Notes under the pieces: model-generated
Told to the model about the DNA's origin: nothing
The model's database searches: none
The model's input: the letters and a program-made list of their open reading frames with translations, nothing else
Translations under genes and position numbers: made by a program
Shown here: positions 19,438-27,880 of the stretch, piece by piece
Numbering within the stretch: position 1 is the stretch's first letter
Layout: each line of letters opens with the position of its first letter
Source: Haloarcula rubripromontorii
Lineage (GTDB): Archaea; Halobacteriota; Halobacteria; Halobacteriales; Haloarculaceae
DNA: 64,000 nucleotides
Assembly: GCF_001280425.1 (NCBI RefSeq)
Contig: NZ_LIUF01000003.1
Coordinates: forward strand, 62,001 to 126,000
Direction of reading: 5' to 3'

Positions 19438-21279
19438 ATGCACGTATTGCAGGTAGACGACACGCCGCTACTCGACGAGCCTGTCGATTTTCCGGAGAGT
19501 CGACGTCCGGACTCGCTTACGCTGACTACGACCGACCGGGCAGACAGTGCGCTCGAACGTCTCGAAGGCACTGCTATCGATGGCATCGTCGTCGCGGACG
19601 ACCTCCCAGACCGGTCCGGCTGTGCGTTCGCTGACGCGGTCCGCGAGCGGGACAGCAGTGTCCCGGTGCTGTTGCTGACCGAGTCTGAACCCGTCGCCAG
19701 CGACGTACTCTCGAACGGCGTCACCGACGTTTTCAGCAGAGACACAGCTGCTGTGCGTCGTGACCTCCTCGCCAATCGGATTCGGCTGCTGGCTGAACAT
19801 CACCAGTCGACGGAACTCGCCAGCCGGACCAGACAGCAACTCACAGAGCTGGCAGAACAGTCGTCGGAACTGCTATGGGTGTTTTCCGGGGACTGGACCG
19901 AGATACAGTTCGTCAATTCGGCATACGAAACCATCTACGGCCGCTCCGTCGAGTCCTTGCAGGCCAATCCCGCGGAGTTCATGACGGCGGTTCATCCCGC
20001 AGATCAGGACAGTGTTATGCAGGCGATGCAGCGCGTCTCAGCCGGCGAATCCGCCGACCTCGAATTCCGCATCACCCGGCCGGATGGCGAACAGCGCTGG
20101 GTACGGGCCACGGCCCAACCCATTGTCGAGGATGGCACGGTCGCCAGAATCGTCGGCGCGTCGCGTGACATCACCGAGCGGAAGCGACGCGAGTCCGAAC
20201 GCGCCGCGGAACTGGATAGCCCCGATGCACCGGTCGATGCAGTGCCGGATCTGTTCTATGCACTCGACGAGAACGGTGATCTCGTCCGCTGGAATGACGC
20301 ACTGGCGGCGGCCACTGGAGACGGGGACGCTGACCTCACGTCGATGGCGCTGGCAGAGCTCTTCGCCCCATCCGATCGTGAGGTCGTTCGACAATGTATC
20401 GAGACGGCTCTTGCCACCGGTGAGACATCGTTCGAAGCAGACCTGCTGACTGCCGACGGAACAGCAGTCCCGTACGAATTCACCGGTGGCCGAATAACAG
20501 CTGCTGACGGCTCGGCGGTCGGCGTGGCCGGTATCGGACGGACTACCGCTCCCCGCGAAAGCAGGCAACAGGCTCTTGAACGGCAAAACGAGCGCCTCGA
20601 CGAGTTTGCCAGCGTCGTCAGCCACGACCTCCGGAACCCGCTTGACGTTGCCCGGGGCCAGCTAGAGCTCGCACAGGTGGCACACGACAGCGAGCACCTC
20701 GACGCGGTCGAGCGAGCCCACGACCGCATCGGACAGCTCATCGAGGACCTCCTGACACTGGCCCGGAACGGCGAGGCCGCACTCGACAGCGAGCCGGTGC
20801 CGCTCCAGACAGTCGTCGAGCAGTGCTGGCAAACCGTCGAGACCGACGACGCAACGCTGGAGCTACGGACCTCGGCTGTGGTCCGCGCGGACCCCGGCCG
20901 GCTCCGGCAACTGTTCGAGAACCTGCTCCGTAACAGCGTGGAACATGGACAGACGCCACCTGCCCAGAGACAGGGTGACGCCGCCGGGCAGTGTGCGACG
21001 GCCTCGGTATCACAGTCGGAGGGAGCAGCCGCCAGCCTGACGATAACTATCGGCGAACTGGACGGCGGGTTCTACGTCGCGGACGACGGCGTCGGAATTC
21101 CGGCCGACGAGCGCGACACTGTGTTCGAGGGCGGCTACTCACTGGCTTCGGGTCCCGGGTTCGGCCTCCAAATCGTCGAGGAAATCGTCAAGACCCACGG
21201 TTGGTCGATAACAGCTGCAGAAAGCGACGCCGGCGGCGCTCGCTTCGAGATCACCGGCGTCGAGTTCGAGACGGCGTAA
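19438..21279 (+). CDS. PAS-domain sensor histidine kinase with receiver-like N-terminus
   Basis: From the ATG at 19438 the product has 613 aa; two in-frame ATGs at 19387 and 19408 lie upstream. A TTTACA box at about 19397 favours 19438 as a near-leaderless start and gives the usual MHVLQVDD start of haloarchaeal receiver domains. The order is receiver-like domain (1-110, acidic pocket present but the fold degenerate), PAS (about 125-240), second PAS (about 255-375), HisKA with VVSHDLRNPLDVARGQLELA (His about 397), and HATPase with FENLLRNSVEH, VADDGVGIP and GFGLQIVEEIV. It has no membrane segments and is probably cytoplasmic. No partner regulator is adjacent. Confidence 0.88.
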   Translation: MHVLQVDDTPLLDEPVDFPESRRPDSLTLTTTDRADSALERLEGTAIDGIVVADDLPDRSGCAFADAVRERDSSVPVLLLTESEPVASDVLSNGVTDVFSRDTAAVRRDLLANRIRLLAEHHQSTELASRTRQQLTELAEQSSELLWVFSGDWTEIQFVNSAYETIYGRSVESLQANPAEFMTAVHPADQDSVMQAMQRVSAGESADLEFRITRPDGEQRWVRATAQPIVEDGTVARIVGASRDITERKRRESERAAELDSPDAPVDAVPDLFYALDENGDLVRWNDALAAATGDGDADLTSMALAELFAPSDREVVRQCIETALATGETSFEADLLTADGTAVPYEFTGGRITAADGSAVGVAGIGRTTAPRESRQQALERQNERLDEFASVVSHDLRNPLDVARGQLELAQVAHDSEHLDAVERAHDRIGQLIEDLLTLARNGEAALDSEPVPLQTVVEQCWQTVETDDATLELRTSAVVRADPGRLRQLFENLLRNSVEHGQTPPAQRQGDAAGQCATASVSQSEGAAASLTITIGELDGGFYVADDGVGIPADERDTVFEGGYSLASGPGFGLQIVEEIVKTHGWSITAAESDAGGARFEITGVEFETA

Positions 21280-21358
21280 CTGTGCCGCCGTACGTCCTGT
21301 CTGGTGACACCGCGTCACCCGGTGCCGCCCCAGTCAACACCAACGATGGAGCCGAACC

Positions 21359-22609
21359 TTACGCCTCGTCGAAGACGGTATCGCCAGCAACGACATGCTC
21401 CTCGACAGCGTCGAGGTCGAGTGTGAGTCCGAGCCCCGGCTCTTCCGGAATCTCGATATAGCCGTCCTCGATGACGGTCTCCTCGACCAGATCCTCCCAC
21501 CAGCCGAGTTCGTAGGAGTGGTACTCGACAGCCAGCGAGTTCGGGACCGCGGCCCCGACGTGGGCGCTCGCCATCGTCGCAATCGGCGAGGAGACGTTGT
21601 GCATCGCCACCGGGATGTAGTACTGGTTCGCCACGTCGGCGACCTTCCGCGTCTCGCGCATGCCACCGACCTTCGGCATGTCCGGCGCGATCATGTCGAC
21701 AGCCTGGTTCTCGATCAGCCGCCGCTCCTCAGTGACGCGATAGCGGTTCTCGCCGACGGTGATCGGCGTGGTCGTGGACTTGGTGACTTCCTCCTGCACT
21801 TCGAGGTTCTCCGGCGGAACGGGGTCTTCCAGCCACCAGACATCGTACTCCTCGATAGCCTCTGCGAGACGTTTCCCGGAGCTACCCGAGAACGTCCAGT
21901 GACAGTCGAAGGCCACGTCAGCCTCGTCTTTGACCTCTTCGGTGACTTTCTCGACGATCTCGGCTTTGTGCCGGATTTCACCCGGGCGAAGGTGTCGGTT
22001 CGCGCGGTCTTTCTCCAAGCCGCTTGGCACGTCGAGGTCGAACTTGAGGGCGTCGTAGCCCAGTTCGTCGACGACGCGGCGCGCCTCGTCGGCGCAGGCC
22101 TCGGGGTCGGCCTCCTCTTCGGTGTGACAGTCGCAATACACGCGCATCTCGTCGCGGTATTTGCCACCCAGGAGCTGGTAGGCCGGCACTTCGAGAATCT
22201 TGCCCGCGAGGTCATGTAGTGCGACCTCGATACCCGCGATGGCTGTCACAGTGACACCCTCGACGCTCCCCTCGCCGCTCATCTTCTGGATGAGATGCTC
22301 GTAGAGGCGGTCGATGTCCAGCGGGTTCTCGCCGACGACAAACGGCTTCATCCGCTCGATGAGTTCCGGGACGCCGGCGCCCCAGTAGGCCTCGCCCGTG
22401 CCGACGATGCCTGCGTCAGTGTAGATTCGAACGAGCGTCCACGGGAAGTTCCCGTCGACCATCGTCGTCTGAACGTCGGTGATCTCCACGTCGCGGCCAC
22501 CACCGCGCTTGGCGGTGACACCCATTGTCTCCGCAGAGAGCTCCCGCATCGTGTACTCTGCGTTCGGGTCGTGCAGGTCAGCGTAGTCTACGTCGTTTGC
22601 CTTTCCCAT
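21359..22609 (-). CDS. Enolase-superfamily sugar-acid dehydratase (gluconate dehydratase-like)
   Basis: The start at 22609 gives MGKANDVDYADLHDPNAEYT and 416 aa; an ATG eight codons upstream is also possible. Mandelate-racemase/enolase superfamily ligands are visible: KFDLDVP, FDCHWTFSG (Asp), WLEDPVPPEN (Glu), ITVGENRYR (Glu) and the catalytic AMHNVSSP (His). The N-terminus resembles haloarchaeal gluconate dehydratase, which makes 2-keto-3-deoxygluconate in the semiphosphorylative Entner-Doudoroff route, but galactonate or another aldonate could be the substrate. It stands alone, facing the histidine kinase. Confidence 0.85.
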   Translation of the reverse strand: MGKANDVDYADLHDPNAEYTMRELSAETMGVTAKRGGGRDVEITDVQTTMVDGNFPWTLVRIYTDAGIVGTGEAYWGAGVPELIERMKPFVVGENPLDIDRLYEHLIQKMSGEGSVEGVTVTAIAGIEVALHDLAGKILEVPAYQLLGGKYRDEMRVYCDCHTEEEADPEACADEARRVVDELGYDALKFDLDVPSGLEKDRANRHLRPGEIRHKAEIVEKVTEEVKDEADVAFDCHWTFSGSSGKRLAEAIEEYDVWWLEDPVPPENLEVQEEVTKSTTTPITVGENRYRVTEERRLIENQAVDMIAPDMPKVGGMRETRKVADVANQYYIPVAMHNVSSPIATMASAHVGAAVPNSLAVEYHSYELGWWEDLVEETVIEDGYIEIPEEPGLGLTLDLDAVEEHVVAGDTVFDEA

Positions 22610-22717
22610 ACCCCCGCTTGCTAGTGGCGTCACAAAAGTGTAGAGGAAATCGGTCTCGGTCCGACATAATCGACTGTGTCCGATACCTGTGGGGAGCCCA
22701 CGGCGTCCGGCGGGCCG

Positions 22718-24184
22718 CTACATTCCGCCGGTGTCCTGTGCGACAATCAGGTCAAAGGGTGTGTCGGCCGGTTCGTCGTCCGGCGTGAGATAGCCCGCCG
22801 CAAAGGCGGTGTACCCCGTTTCGCCAGCCAGGTTAAGATCGTACTCCGCGACCACGTCCCCATCGTTATCAGGTGTCGCTCCGCGGACCTGTATCGTATA
22901 CTCACCCGCTGGCACCTCGACGCTGTCGAATTCCCGGAAGTCGGCAGCATCGAACAGCACGTCCCCGTTCGACGCGAGGGTCACGTCGACTTGTGGGGCA
23001 TCGGGCGAGAGGTGGACCAGTCGGAGGCGGGCTGTCCCGTCGCCGGGCGCGGTAGTGTTGTCGGCGAGCACGAGCGGCTGGAAGGGGTCACCGGTATCGC
23101 CGCCGATTTCGCCGGCCGCAGCGACGGTGTACGCCTGCCCGCCCTCGACGGTCACGTCACCCTCAAACACCGACGTGTCCGGGTCGCCAGCAGCAGTGAT
23201 CTCGACCGTTCGCGCGCCAGCGGGGACCTCAAGATAGTCGCTGACAGCGCCGAAGGGCACGTCTTCGAGTACTGCCGACCCGTCGACGTACACATCTACG
23301 TTCGGGGCGTTCGGCGACATGTGTGCCACCCGGACGCTCGCTGGCTCGGACTCGGTTTCAGTCTGCGTAGCGCTGTCACCAGTGTCCTGTGTCACGAGCA
23401 GATCGAAGGGCGTGTCCGCCGGGTCGTCGTCCGGCGTGAGATAGCCCGCCGCGAAGGCTGTGTACACTTCGCCACCGGACAGGCTCACGTCGAACTCCGC
23501 GGCGACGTCGCCGTCGTTGCTCTCCGTGTCACCACGTACCTGTAGCGTGTAGTCGCCCGAAGGCACTTCGACGTAGCCGGAGCCGCCGTACTCGACACCG
23601 TCGTACAGCGCGTCCCCGTTCGACGCGAGGGTCACGTCGACGGCCGGCGCGTCCGGCGAGGCGTGGACCAGACGGACACGTGCGGTGTCACCGCCGGGGT
23701 CGCTGTTGTCGTCTTCCAGCACGAGCGGTTCGAACGCCTGGTCAGCGTTGTCGCCGATTTCACCGACTGCGGCGATAGTGTACTCCGTGTCCGCATCCAC
23801 CGGAACCGGCCCCGAAAACACCGACGTATCCGGATCGCCAGCGGCGGTTATCTCGACTGCCCGCTCTCCCGCGGGCACGTCGAGGTACTGACTCACCGCA
23901 CCGAAGGGAACGTCTTCGAGAACTACATCGCCCTCGACGTAGACATCCACATTCGGGGCGTTCGGCGACATGTGCGCCACTCGGACCGCCGCGGTCCCCG
24001 GATCGGTTTCCGCTTCGGTCTGAGTCTCTGTTTCGGCCTCCATTGGCGTGTCCATGCCGCCTTCCGTCTCGGTGTCGGGCCCTTCGGCACCGCCGTCACC
24101 GTCGCCGCTACAGCCAGCGATGCCGACTGTCACACCGGTTCCGATACCGAGCAAAATCCGTCGTCGGGTCGTGTCTGATGACAT
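22718..24184 (-). CDS. Tat lipoprotein with duplicated DUF4397 modules
   Basis: This 488-aa protein has a twin-arginine lipoprotein signal (TTRRRILLGIG and GIAGC), then a Thr/Glu/Asp-rich linker and two near-identical modules (about residues 65-275 and 283-488). Each has two subrepeats of the type VRVAHMSPNAPNVDVYVEG / VRLVHASPDAPAVDVTLAS, as in DUF4397 proteins. It is exposed on the outer face of the membrane. The function is not known. The duplication is also visible in the DNA, roughly 22741-23330 against 23390-23980 with a 649-bp offset, so it is recent or kept similar by gene conversion. Confidence 0.9.
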   Translation of the reverse strand: MSSDTTRRRILLGIGTGVTVGIAGCSGDGDGGAEGPDTETEGGMDTPMEAETETQTEAETDPGTAAVRVAHMSPNAPNVDVYVEGDVVLEDVPFGAVSQYLDVPAGERAVEITAAGDPDTSVFSGPVPVDADTEYTIAAVGEIGDNADQAFEPLVLEDDNSDPGGDTARVRLVHASPDAPAVDVTLASNGDALYDGVEYGGSGYVEVPSGDYTLQVRGDTESNDGDVAAEFDVSLSGGEVYTAFAAGYLTPDDDPADTPFDLLVTQDTGDSATQTETESEPASVRVAHMSPNAPNVDVYVDGSAVLEDVPFGAVSDYLEVPAGARTVEITAAGDPDTSVFEGDVTVEGGQAYTVAAAGEIGGDTGDPFQPLVLADNTTAPGDGTARLRLVHLSPDAPQVDVTLASNGDVLFDAADFREFDSVEVPAGEYTIQVRGATPDNDGDVVAEYDLNLAGETGYTAFAAGYLTPDDEPADTPFDLIVAQDTGGM

Positions 24185-24340
24185 CCATCATCTGCTGGGA
24201 TTGTCAGCTAAATAGTACATTTCGTGACTCGGGCGTGACTCTCTCTCAATTCTCTCTCAAATCCGGCTAGAGAGTTCTAACCTACCGTTTAATCGAGTTC
24301 CCCGAAACTGTTTTATCGAACATTCCCGGACGTTTGCAAC

Positions 24341-24518
24341 ATGGACAACAGGTTTCTCGCGCTGGGTGCGGCGGCGATTCTCAGACCCGGGCTAAACCGA
24401 GGTGTTTTGCACCCTCAATACCTCCCACTCGGTCGTGGGACGCAATCTCCGGGCGTGTTCGGTCGGTCGTTCCCCATGTCGGTGGATTCTTGCCACCCCG
24501 TCCGGAAATGGAACCAGA
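24341..24518 (+). pseudogene. Possible gene remnant before ArsR-like gene
   Basis: A TTTTATCG box at about 24310-24317 lies the right distance from an ATG at 24341, and the first 14 residues (MDNRFLALGAAAIL) look like the start of a signal peptide or membrane segment. The frame then turns into basic low-complexity sequence with no hydrophobic continuation. This suggests a deleted or frameshifted small secreted or membrane protein whose promoter now drives the downstream regulator. It could also be chance. Confidence 0.3.
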
Positions 24519-24797
24519 ATGGAGACGGTCCTCTGGCAAACGCTTGCAGGTACCCGCGGAGGACCCAACCGTGCCCGCGTACTTCGCGCGCTAGCCGACC
24601 AGCCGCGAAACGCCAACCAGCTCGCTGATGACCTTGACCTCGCATACAACACAGTCCGGTACCATCTCGATATCCTCGAAGACAACGGAGTCATCACCAG
24701 CAGCGATGCCGACTACGGCGTTATCTATCTCCCCAGCGAGCGCGCGAGAACCCACTGGGACACGGTCGAACAAATCCTCACACAGGTGGACGATTGA
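24519..24797 (+). CDS. ArsR-like winged-helix regulator
   Basis: From the ATG at 24519 the product is 92 aa. The winged helix is clear: GGPNRARVLRALADQPRNAN, QLADDLDLAYNTVRYHLDIL and LEDNGVITSSDADYGVIYLP. It is very close to the ArsR-type haloarchaeal regulators that precede a small membrane protein, as here. The frame is open upstream to 24402 but those residues are atypical. It is probably cytoplasmic and autoregulatory; the signal is unknown. Confidence 0.85.
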   Translation: METVLWQTLAGTRGGPNRARVLRALADQPRNANQLADDLDLAYNTVRYHLDILEDNGVITSSDADYGVIYLPSERARTHWDTVEQILTQVDD

Positions 24798-24857
24798 CAT
24801 GAGCACGACACCACATCGCCGACAGTTGGAGACTGGCCAACGACAGGAGCCCAGAGC

Positions 24858-25139
24858 ATGAGTCTCGTACTGAACGGGGCTCGTATCGCCGCCGCAGTCA
24901 ACATCCTGTTGCTGGGCATCCTCATCAGCATCTGGGTGCAGACGTACCGGGAAATCCATGCCCCGCTGACGCTTGGCTCAATCGTGTTCGCGTCGTTCCT
25001 ACTGGCGGAAAACGCCGTTGCCCTGTACTTCTATTTCACCGCTCCGGCGATGCCCGCGGTTGCCGTTCAGGTGATGATGGTGCTCCAGATGCTCGAAACG
25101 ATTGGTATCGGCGTGCTGACGTACTTCACATGGAAGTGA
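24858..25139 (+). CDS. Small three-helix membrane protein
   Basis: This 93-aa protein has three hydrophobic segments: AAAVNILLLGILISIWV, IVFASFLLAENAVALYFYF and VAVQVMMVLQMLETIGIGVL. It lies 60 bp after the ArsR-like gene on the same strand, a pairing often seen in haloarchaea. No functional motif was recognised. It is the last gene before the mobile region. Confidence 0.75.
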   Translation: MSLVLNGARIAAAVNILLLGILISIWVQTYREIHAPLTLGSIVFASFLLAENAVALYFYFTAPAMPAVAVQVMMVLQMLETIGIGVLTYFTWK

Positions 25140-25202
25140 CGCGTGGCAGCTTTCATCGATTGCCTGTTTGAACGACTCTATGGCCTGTTTCGCTTCGTGA
25201 AA

Positions 25203-25217
25203 AGTGGGACCGCCGAG
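25203..25217. repeat. Candidate attachment repeat, copy 1
   Basis: The sequence AGTGGGACCGCCGAG occurs here, 77 bp beyond the 3' end of the first recombinase gene, and again identically at 30747-30761, 70 bp beyond the 3' end of the second recombinase gene. The symmetric placement makes it a candidate att core. A 15-mer repeat alone is not rare in a GC-rich window of this size, so the argument rests on position. Confidence 0.45.
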
Positions 25218-25293
25218 TGCCGCGGTTCGTCTCTAGAATCGTTCATCCGTGGGTTGCCGTGGTTGTGACTCATGGGTACTCTGTGAACTGCGG

Positions 25294-26370
25294 TTAGTCG
25301 ATGTAGCTACGGCGCGATTCCATCCGCTTCAGCAGGTCCGGCTGGTCGTAGTGCGTGCGAATGACCTCCGGGGTCGCGTTCACACGCTCGGCCAGCACCT
25401 CCGGGGGCCAACCTTCGTCACGGTGATGCGTGATCGAGCCAGTCCGAATCCGGTGTGGAGATCGGGCCGACGGGCAACGCGATTCGTAGCCGTGTTCCAG
25501 CGCCTCGCAGGTGTCCGTATCGCGGTCGTGTGGACACGTCTCGAAACGGCACGGCTGGGTGATGATATTGAACCGCGAACGAATCGCACCCTTCGACATC
25601 CGACCGGTCCCGCGCTTGCTGGAGAACAGCGGCTTGCGCCCGTGTTCGTCCTCGACCTCGACGCGCGTCACCTCGATGTAGTCTTCGAGCAGCTGCCCGA
25701 TCTCTTCCGACAGGCCGACCGGTCGCTCACCATCCTCCTGATTCTTCAGCGGCGTATCCGTCTCAGGCCGGTGGCAGAAGTAGACGAACGGAACGTCGAA
25801 CTGTCCGAGTTCCTCGTCGGAGAGTCCGTCCCGGTGGGCCAGTCGGTCGAGATCGTCGTCGGTCAGGTAGCAGTCGTCCAGGTCGAGCGCACGAAGCGCA
25901 CCGAGTCGAGCACCAGTATGCCACGCCAGCGCGAACAGCATGTGGTCGCGGCTGGCGTAGTCGAACTGTTCCAGTTTGTGCAGAATCCTCTCGGCACGGT
26001 TCGCCGTCAGTTTCTCCTCGTTCGCTCGTTCTGCCTTCGAGAGGGTCGGCACGTCGACTTTCGCGGGCAGTACCGGCGGGACTGCTTCTACGTCGACGCA
26101 GAAGTCCAGAAACAGTTTGATCGTCCCGAGTTGCGTGTTCAGGGCGTTCTTCGTTAGCCCGTCAGCACGCCGGTCGGAGTCGTACCGGAACACGTCGCGC
26201 CCGGTCAGGTCGTTCAGGTTGTCGATGCCCTCTTCGTCGAGCCAGTCGACGAACTGCCGAACGCGGTAGTAGTAGCTCTGGACCGTCTCGTCGGCTTTCT
26301 CGGCTTTCTGCCGGTCTATCCACATCTCCAGTGCTTGCCGGGGGGCAAGCGGTTGGAGATCGTCACTCAT
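25294..26370 (-). CDS. Tyrosine recombinase / integrase 1
   Basis: From the ATG at 26370 (MSDDLQPLAPRQALEMW) the product has 358 aa. It has an N-terminal SAM-like core-binding domain (VQSYYYRVRQFVDWLDEEGI) and a catalytic domain with the first Arg in HTGARLGALRALDL, SSKRGTGRMSKGAIRSR, SPHRIRTGSITHHRDEGW (HxxR) and the nucleophile in RTHYDQPD. A CPHDRDTDTCEALEHG insertion is typical of this haloarchaeal plasmid and provirus family. It shares the whole layout with the recombinase at 30831-32006. It lies at the border between metabolic genes and accessory DNA, as expected for an integrated element. Confidence 0.92.
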   Translation of the reverse strand: MSDDLQPLAPRQALEMWIDRQKAEKADETVQSYYYRVRQFVDWLDEEGIDNLNDLTGRDVFRYDSDRRADGLTKNALNTQLGTIKLFLDFCVDVEAVPPVLPAKVDVPTLSKAERANEEKLTANRAERILHKLEQFDYASRDHMLFALAWHTGARLGALRALDLDDCYLTDDDLDRLAHRDGLSDEELGQFDVPFVYFCHRPETDTPLKNQEDGERPVGLSEEIGQLLEDYIEVTRVEVEDEHGRKPLFSSKRGTGRMSKGAIRSRFNIITQPCRFETCPHDRDTDTCEALEHGYESRCPSARSPHRIRTGSITHHRDEGWPPEVLAERVNATPEVIRTHYDQPDLLKRMESRRSYID

Positions 26371-26586
26371 CGGTGTCCCTCTCGGACGGGGCATCCGGTT
26401 CTGTTTCGAGGGCGGACGAGCGAATCCGATTTCAAATTTGACGGGGCAGTCATCCACTCCAGACTGCTGATTGCACGTATAAACCGGACCGTCTCGGTTG
26501 GGTGAAAGTGGAACCGTGGGGCTAGGCCCACTGATTACTGCGTTTATCCGGCTTTCTGAATCCACTCTTGAGAAACTAACACGACT
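26371..26586. other. Recombinase upstream region, no gene seen
   Basis: Together with the hairpin array at 26587-26732 this forms a gap of nearly 490 bp between two divergent genes. The frame of the recombinase stays open upstream but without family-like sequence. No RNA gene of a known class was recognised here. Confidence 0.4.
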
Positions 26587-26732
26587 GCCGGACAACCTCC
26601 GGCGGGGTCGAGCGAGGGGTTTAATCCTCGCGGTTGTGTCTGCTAACATGCTTCCGTGGGTAGGTCACGGAAGCCACAGCGGGCCGGTGTTCCAGCACCG
26701 GGTCCGCGTTTTCCGAACTGTTCCAGCAGTCC
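26587..26732. other. Array of five consecutive hairpins
   Basis: Five inverted repeats occur in 146 bp: GCCGGA/TCCGGC (26587-26603), GCGAGG/CCTCGC (26612-26631), GCTTCCGTG/CACGGAAGC (26650-26674, nine base pairs), CCGGTG/CACCGG (26684-26701) and CGAACTG/CAGTCCG (26714-26732, one mismatch). The last two share the loop TTCCAG. This could be a structured noncoding RNA, a leader, or the single-strand origin of the rolling-circle element whose Rep lies at 27881-29722. It does not look like tRNA, 5S, SRP or RNase P RNA. Confidence 0.5.
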
Positions 26733-26856
26733 GGGTGACCTCCGTAGCGAATAATCATACTGACCTCTATTAATAGTTTCCAAAGATGTAAGAAGGGGTA
26801 TACGTACAACGGTTCTGGTGGGATTTTATAAGCAAAACACTCGATTGAATGTGGTA

Positions 26857-27069
26857 ATGGCTGGACGGAAACCAGACGTAACTGACGAGGAGATCGTCAG
26901 GGTCCTACGCGATACGTCCGAACACGTTTTATCGACTATCGAGGTCTCGGAGCAGCTGCCGATCAAAGACAAGGCCACGATACGGCGACTCAAAGAACTC
27001 CACGAAGAGGGCCGCATCAACGGCAAGCAAGCCGGTCGTAGCTGGGTCTGGTGGGTCAACGACGAATAG
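26857..27069 (+). CDS. Small winged-helix DNA-binding protein
   Basis: The ATG at 26857 lies about 29 bases after a strong TATA box (TTTTATAAG, 26824-26832), so a leaderless transcript is likely; this excludes the upstream in-frame ATG. The 70-aa product (MAGRKPDVTDEEIVRVLRDT, then STIEVSEQLPIKDKATIRRL and GRINGKQAGRSWVWWV) is a one-domain winged helix common in haloarchaeal mobile DNA. It probably controls the recombinase or rep of the 5.5-kb element. It has no metal ligands. Confidence 0.8.
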   Translation: MAGRKPDVTDEEIVRVLRDTSEHVLSTIEVSEQLPIKDKATIRRLKELHEEGRINGKQAGRSWVWWVNDE

Positions 27070-27155
27070 TACGCTCTCCCATCGGGGACTCGGTCGCCGT
27101 CAGCACGTCGGGGACTCGTTTGACGGTCGCTCCTGATATTTTAACAAAATAGTCC

Positions 27156-27785
27156 TTAGTTTACAAAATCAAGCAATTCTTGAGCAATTTCGATACAGAA
27201 TTTCGCGTCATTTACAGCACGAGATGCATCATCAGTATTAAATACCATTTCTGGACGCACATCGAGTTGCGGTGCCCCATATTTAGCTAATTCATAGAAT
27301 TCTGCCCAGAATTGTGTTATGAATATGACTCTTGGTATATCATCTTTACGTGGGAAATCTTCAGGAATCTCGGAATAGAACCCCTGGGTACGTCCATCGT
27401 CAAAAGAAAGACCATGTGAAAAGGGATGATCCTTTTCAGCTAACTTGAACATCGCTTTAACAGCTAATTCTATGCAGAGCTGACAGTCAATGATTACATT
27501 CTGTATGTGAGTGCCAATCAACTCCTCATCAATATCTCGAATCCATTCAATATCCTCTTTAGGTGTATCTTCACCTGCTAATGCCTCTATGATTTCTTCG
27601 TCATCTAGCCCGCTCGATGCTTGAACCATAACTTCCGAAACGTTTTCTTCATCTTCACCGAATTCGTACTGTGCCTTGAACTTAAGTCCAGATCTTGCTA
27701 CACGTTCGTAAATTGACTCTAATCGTCTATTAGCTTCCGTAATCTGCTCTTCAGCGTACTGACGTTCATTTTCTGTAGGATTCAT
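27156..27785 (-). CDS. HEPN-domain protein, AT-rich
   Basis: This 209-aa protein is mostly helical; the central IDCQLCIELAVKAMFKLAEK followed by HPFSHGL matches the helix and loop pattern of HEPN proteins, where paired helices surround a nucleotide or RNA pocket. The classical RNase motif RxxxxH is not evident. Codon use is much more AT-rich than the neighbours, a sign of recent arrival. HEPN proteins often belong to toxin-antitoxin or defence systems, but no MNT nucleotidyltransferase partner is adjacent. The function is therefore left open. Confidence 0.65.
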   Translation of the reverse strand: MNPTENERQYAEEQITEANRRLESIYERVARSGLKFKAQYEFGEDEENVSEVMVQASSGLDDEEIIEALAGEDTPKEDIEWIRDIDEELIGTHIQNVIIDCQLCIELAVKAMFKLAEKDHPFSHGLSFDDGRTQGFYSEIPEDFPRKDDIPRVIFITQFWAEFYELAKYGAPQLDVRPEMVFNTDDASRAVNDAKFCIEIAQELLDFVN

Positions 27786-27880
27786 ACTTTTATGATATAA
27801 TAGATTACATATTAAAGTATCTTTAGATCCAGCAGAGGCTCTGATAAGGACATCTTTTAACCAATACGTAATTCAACACA

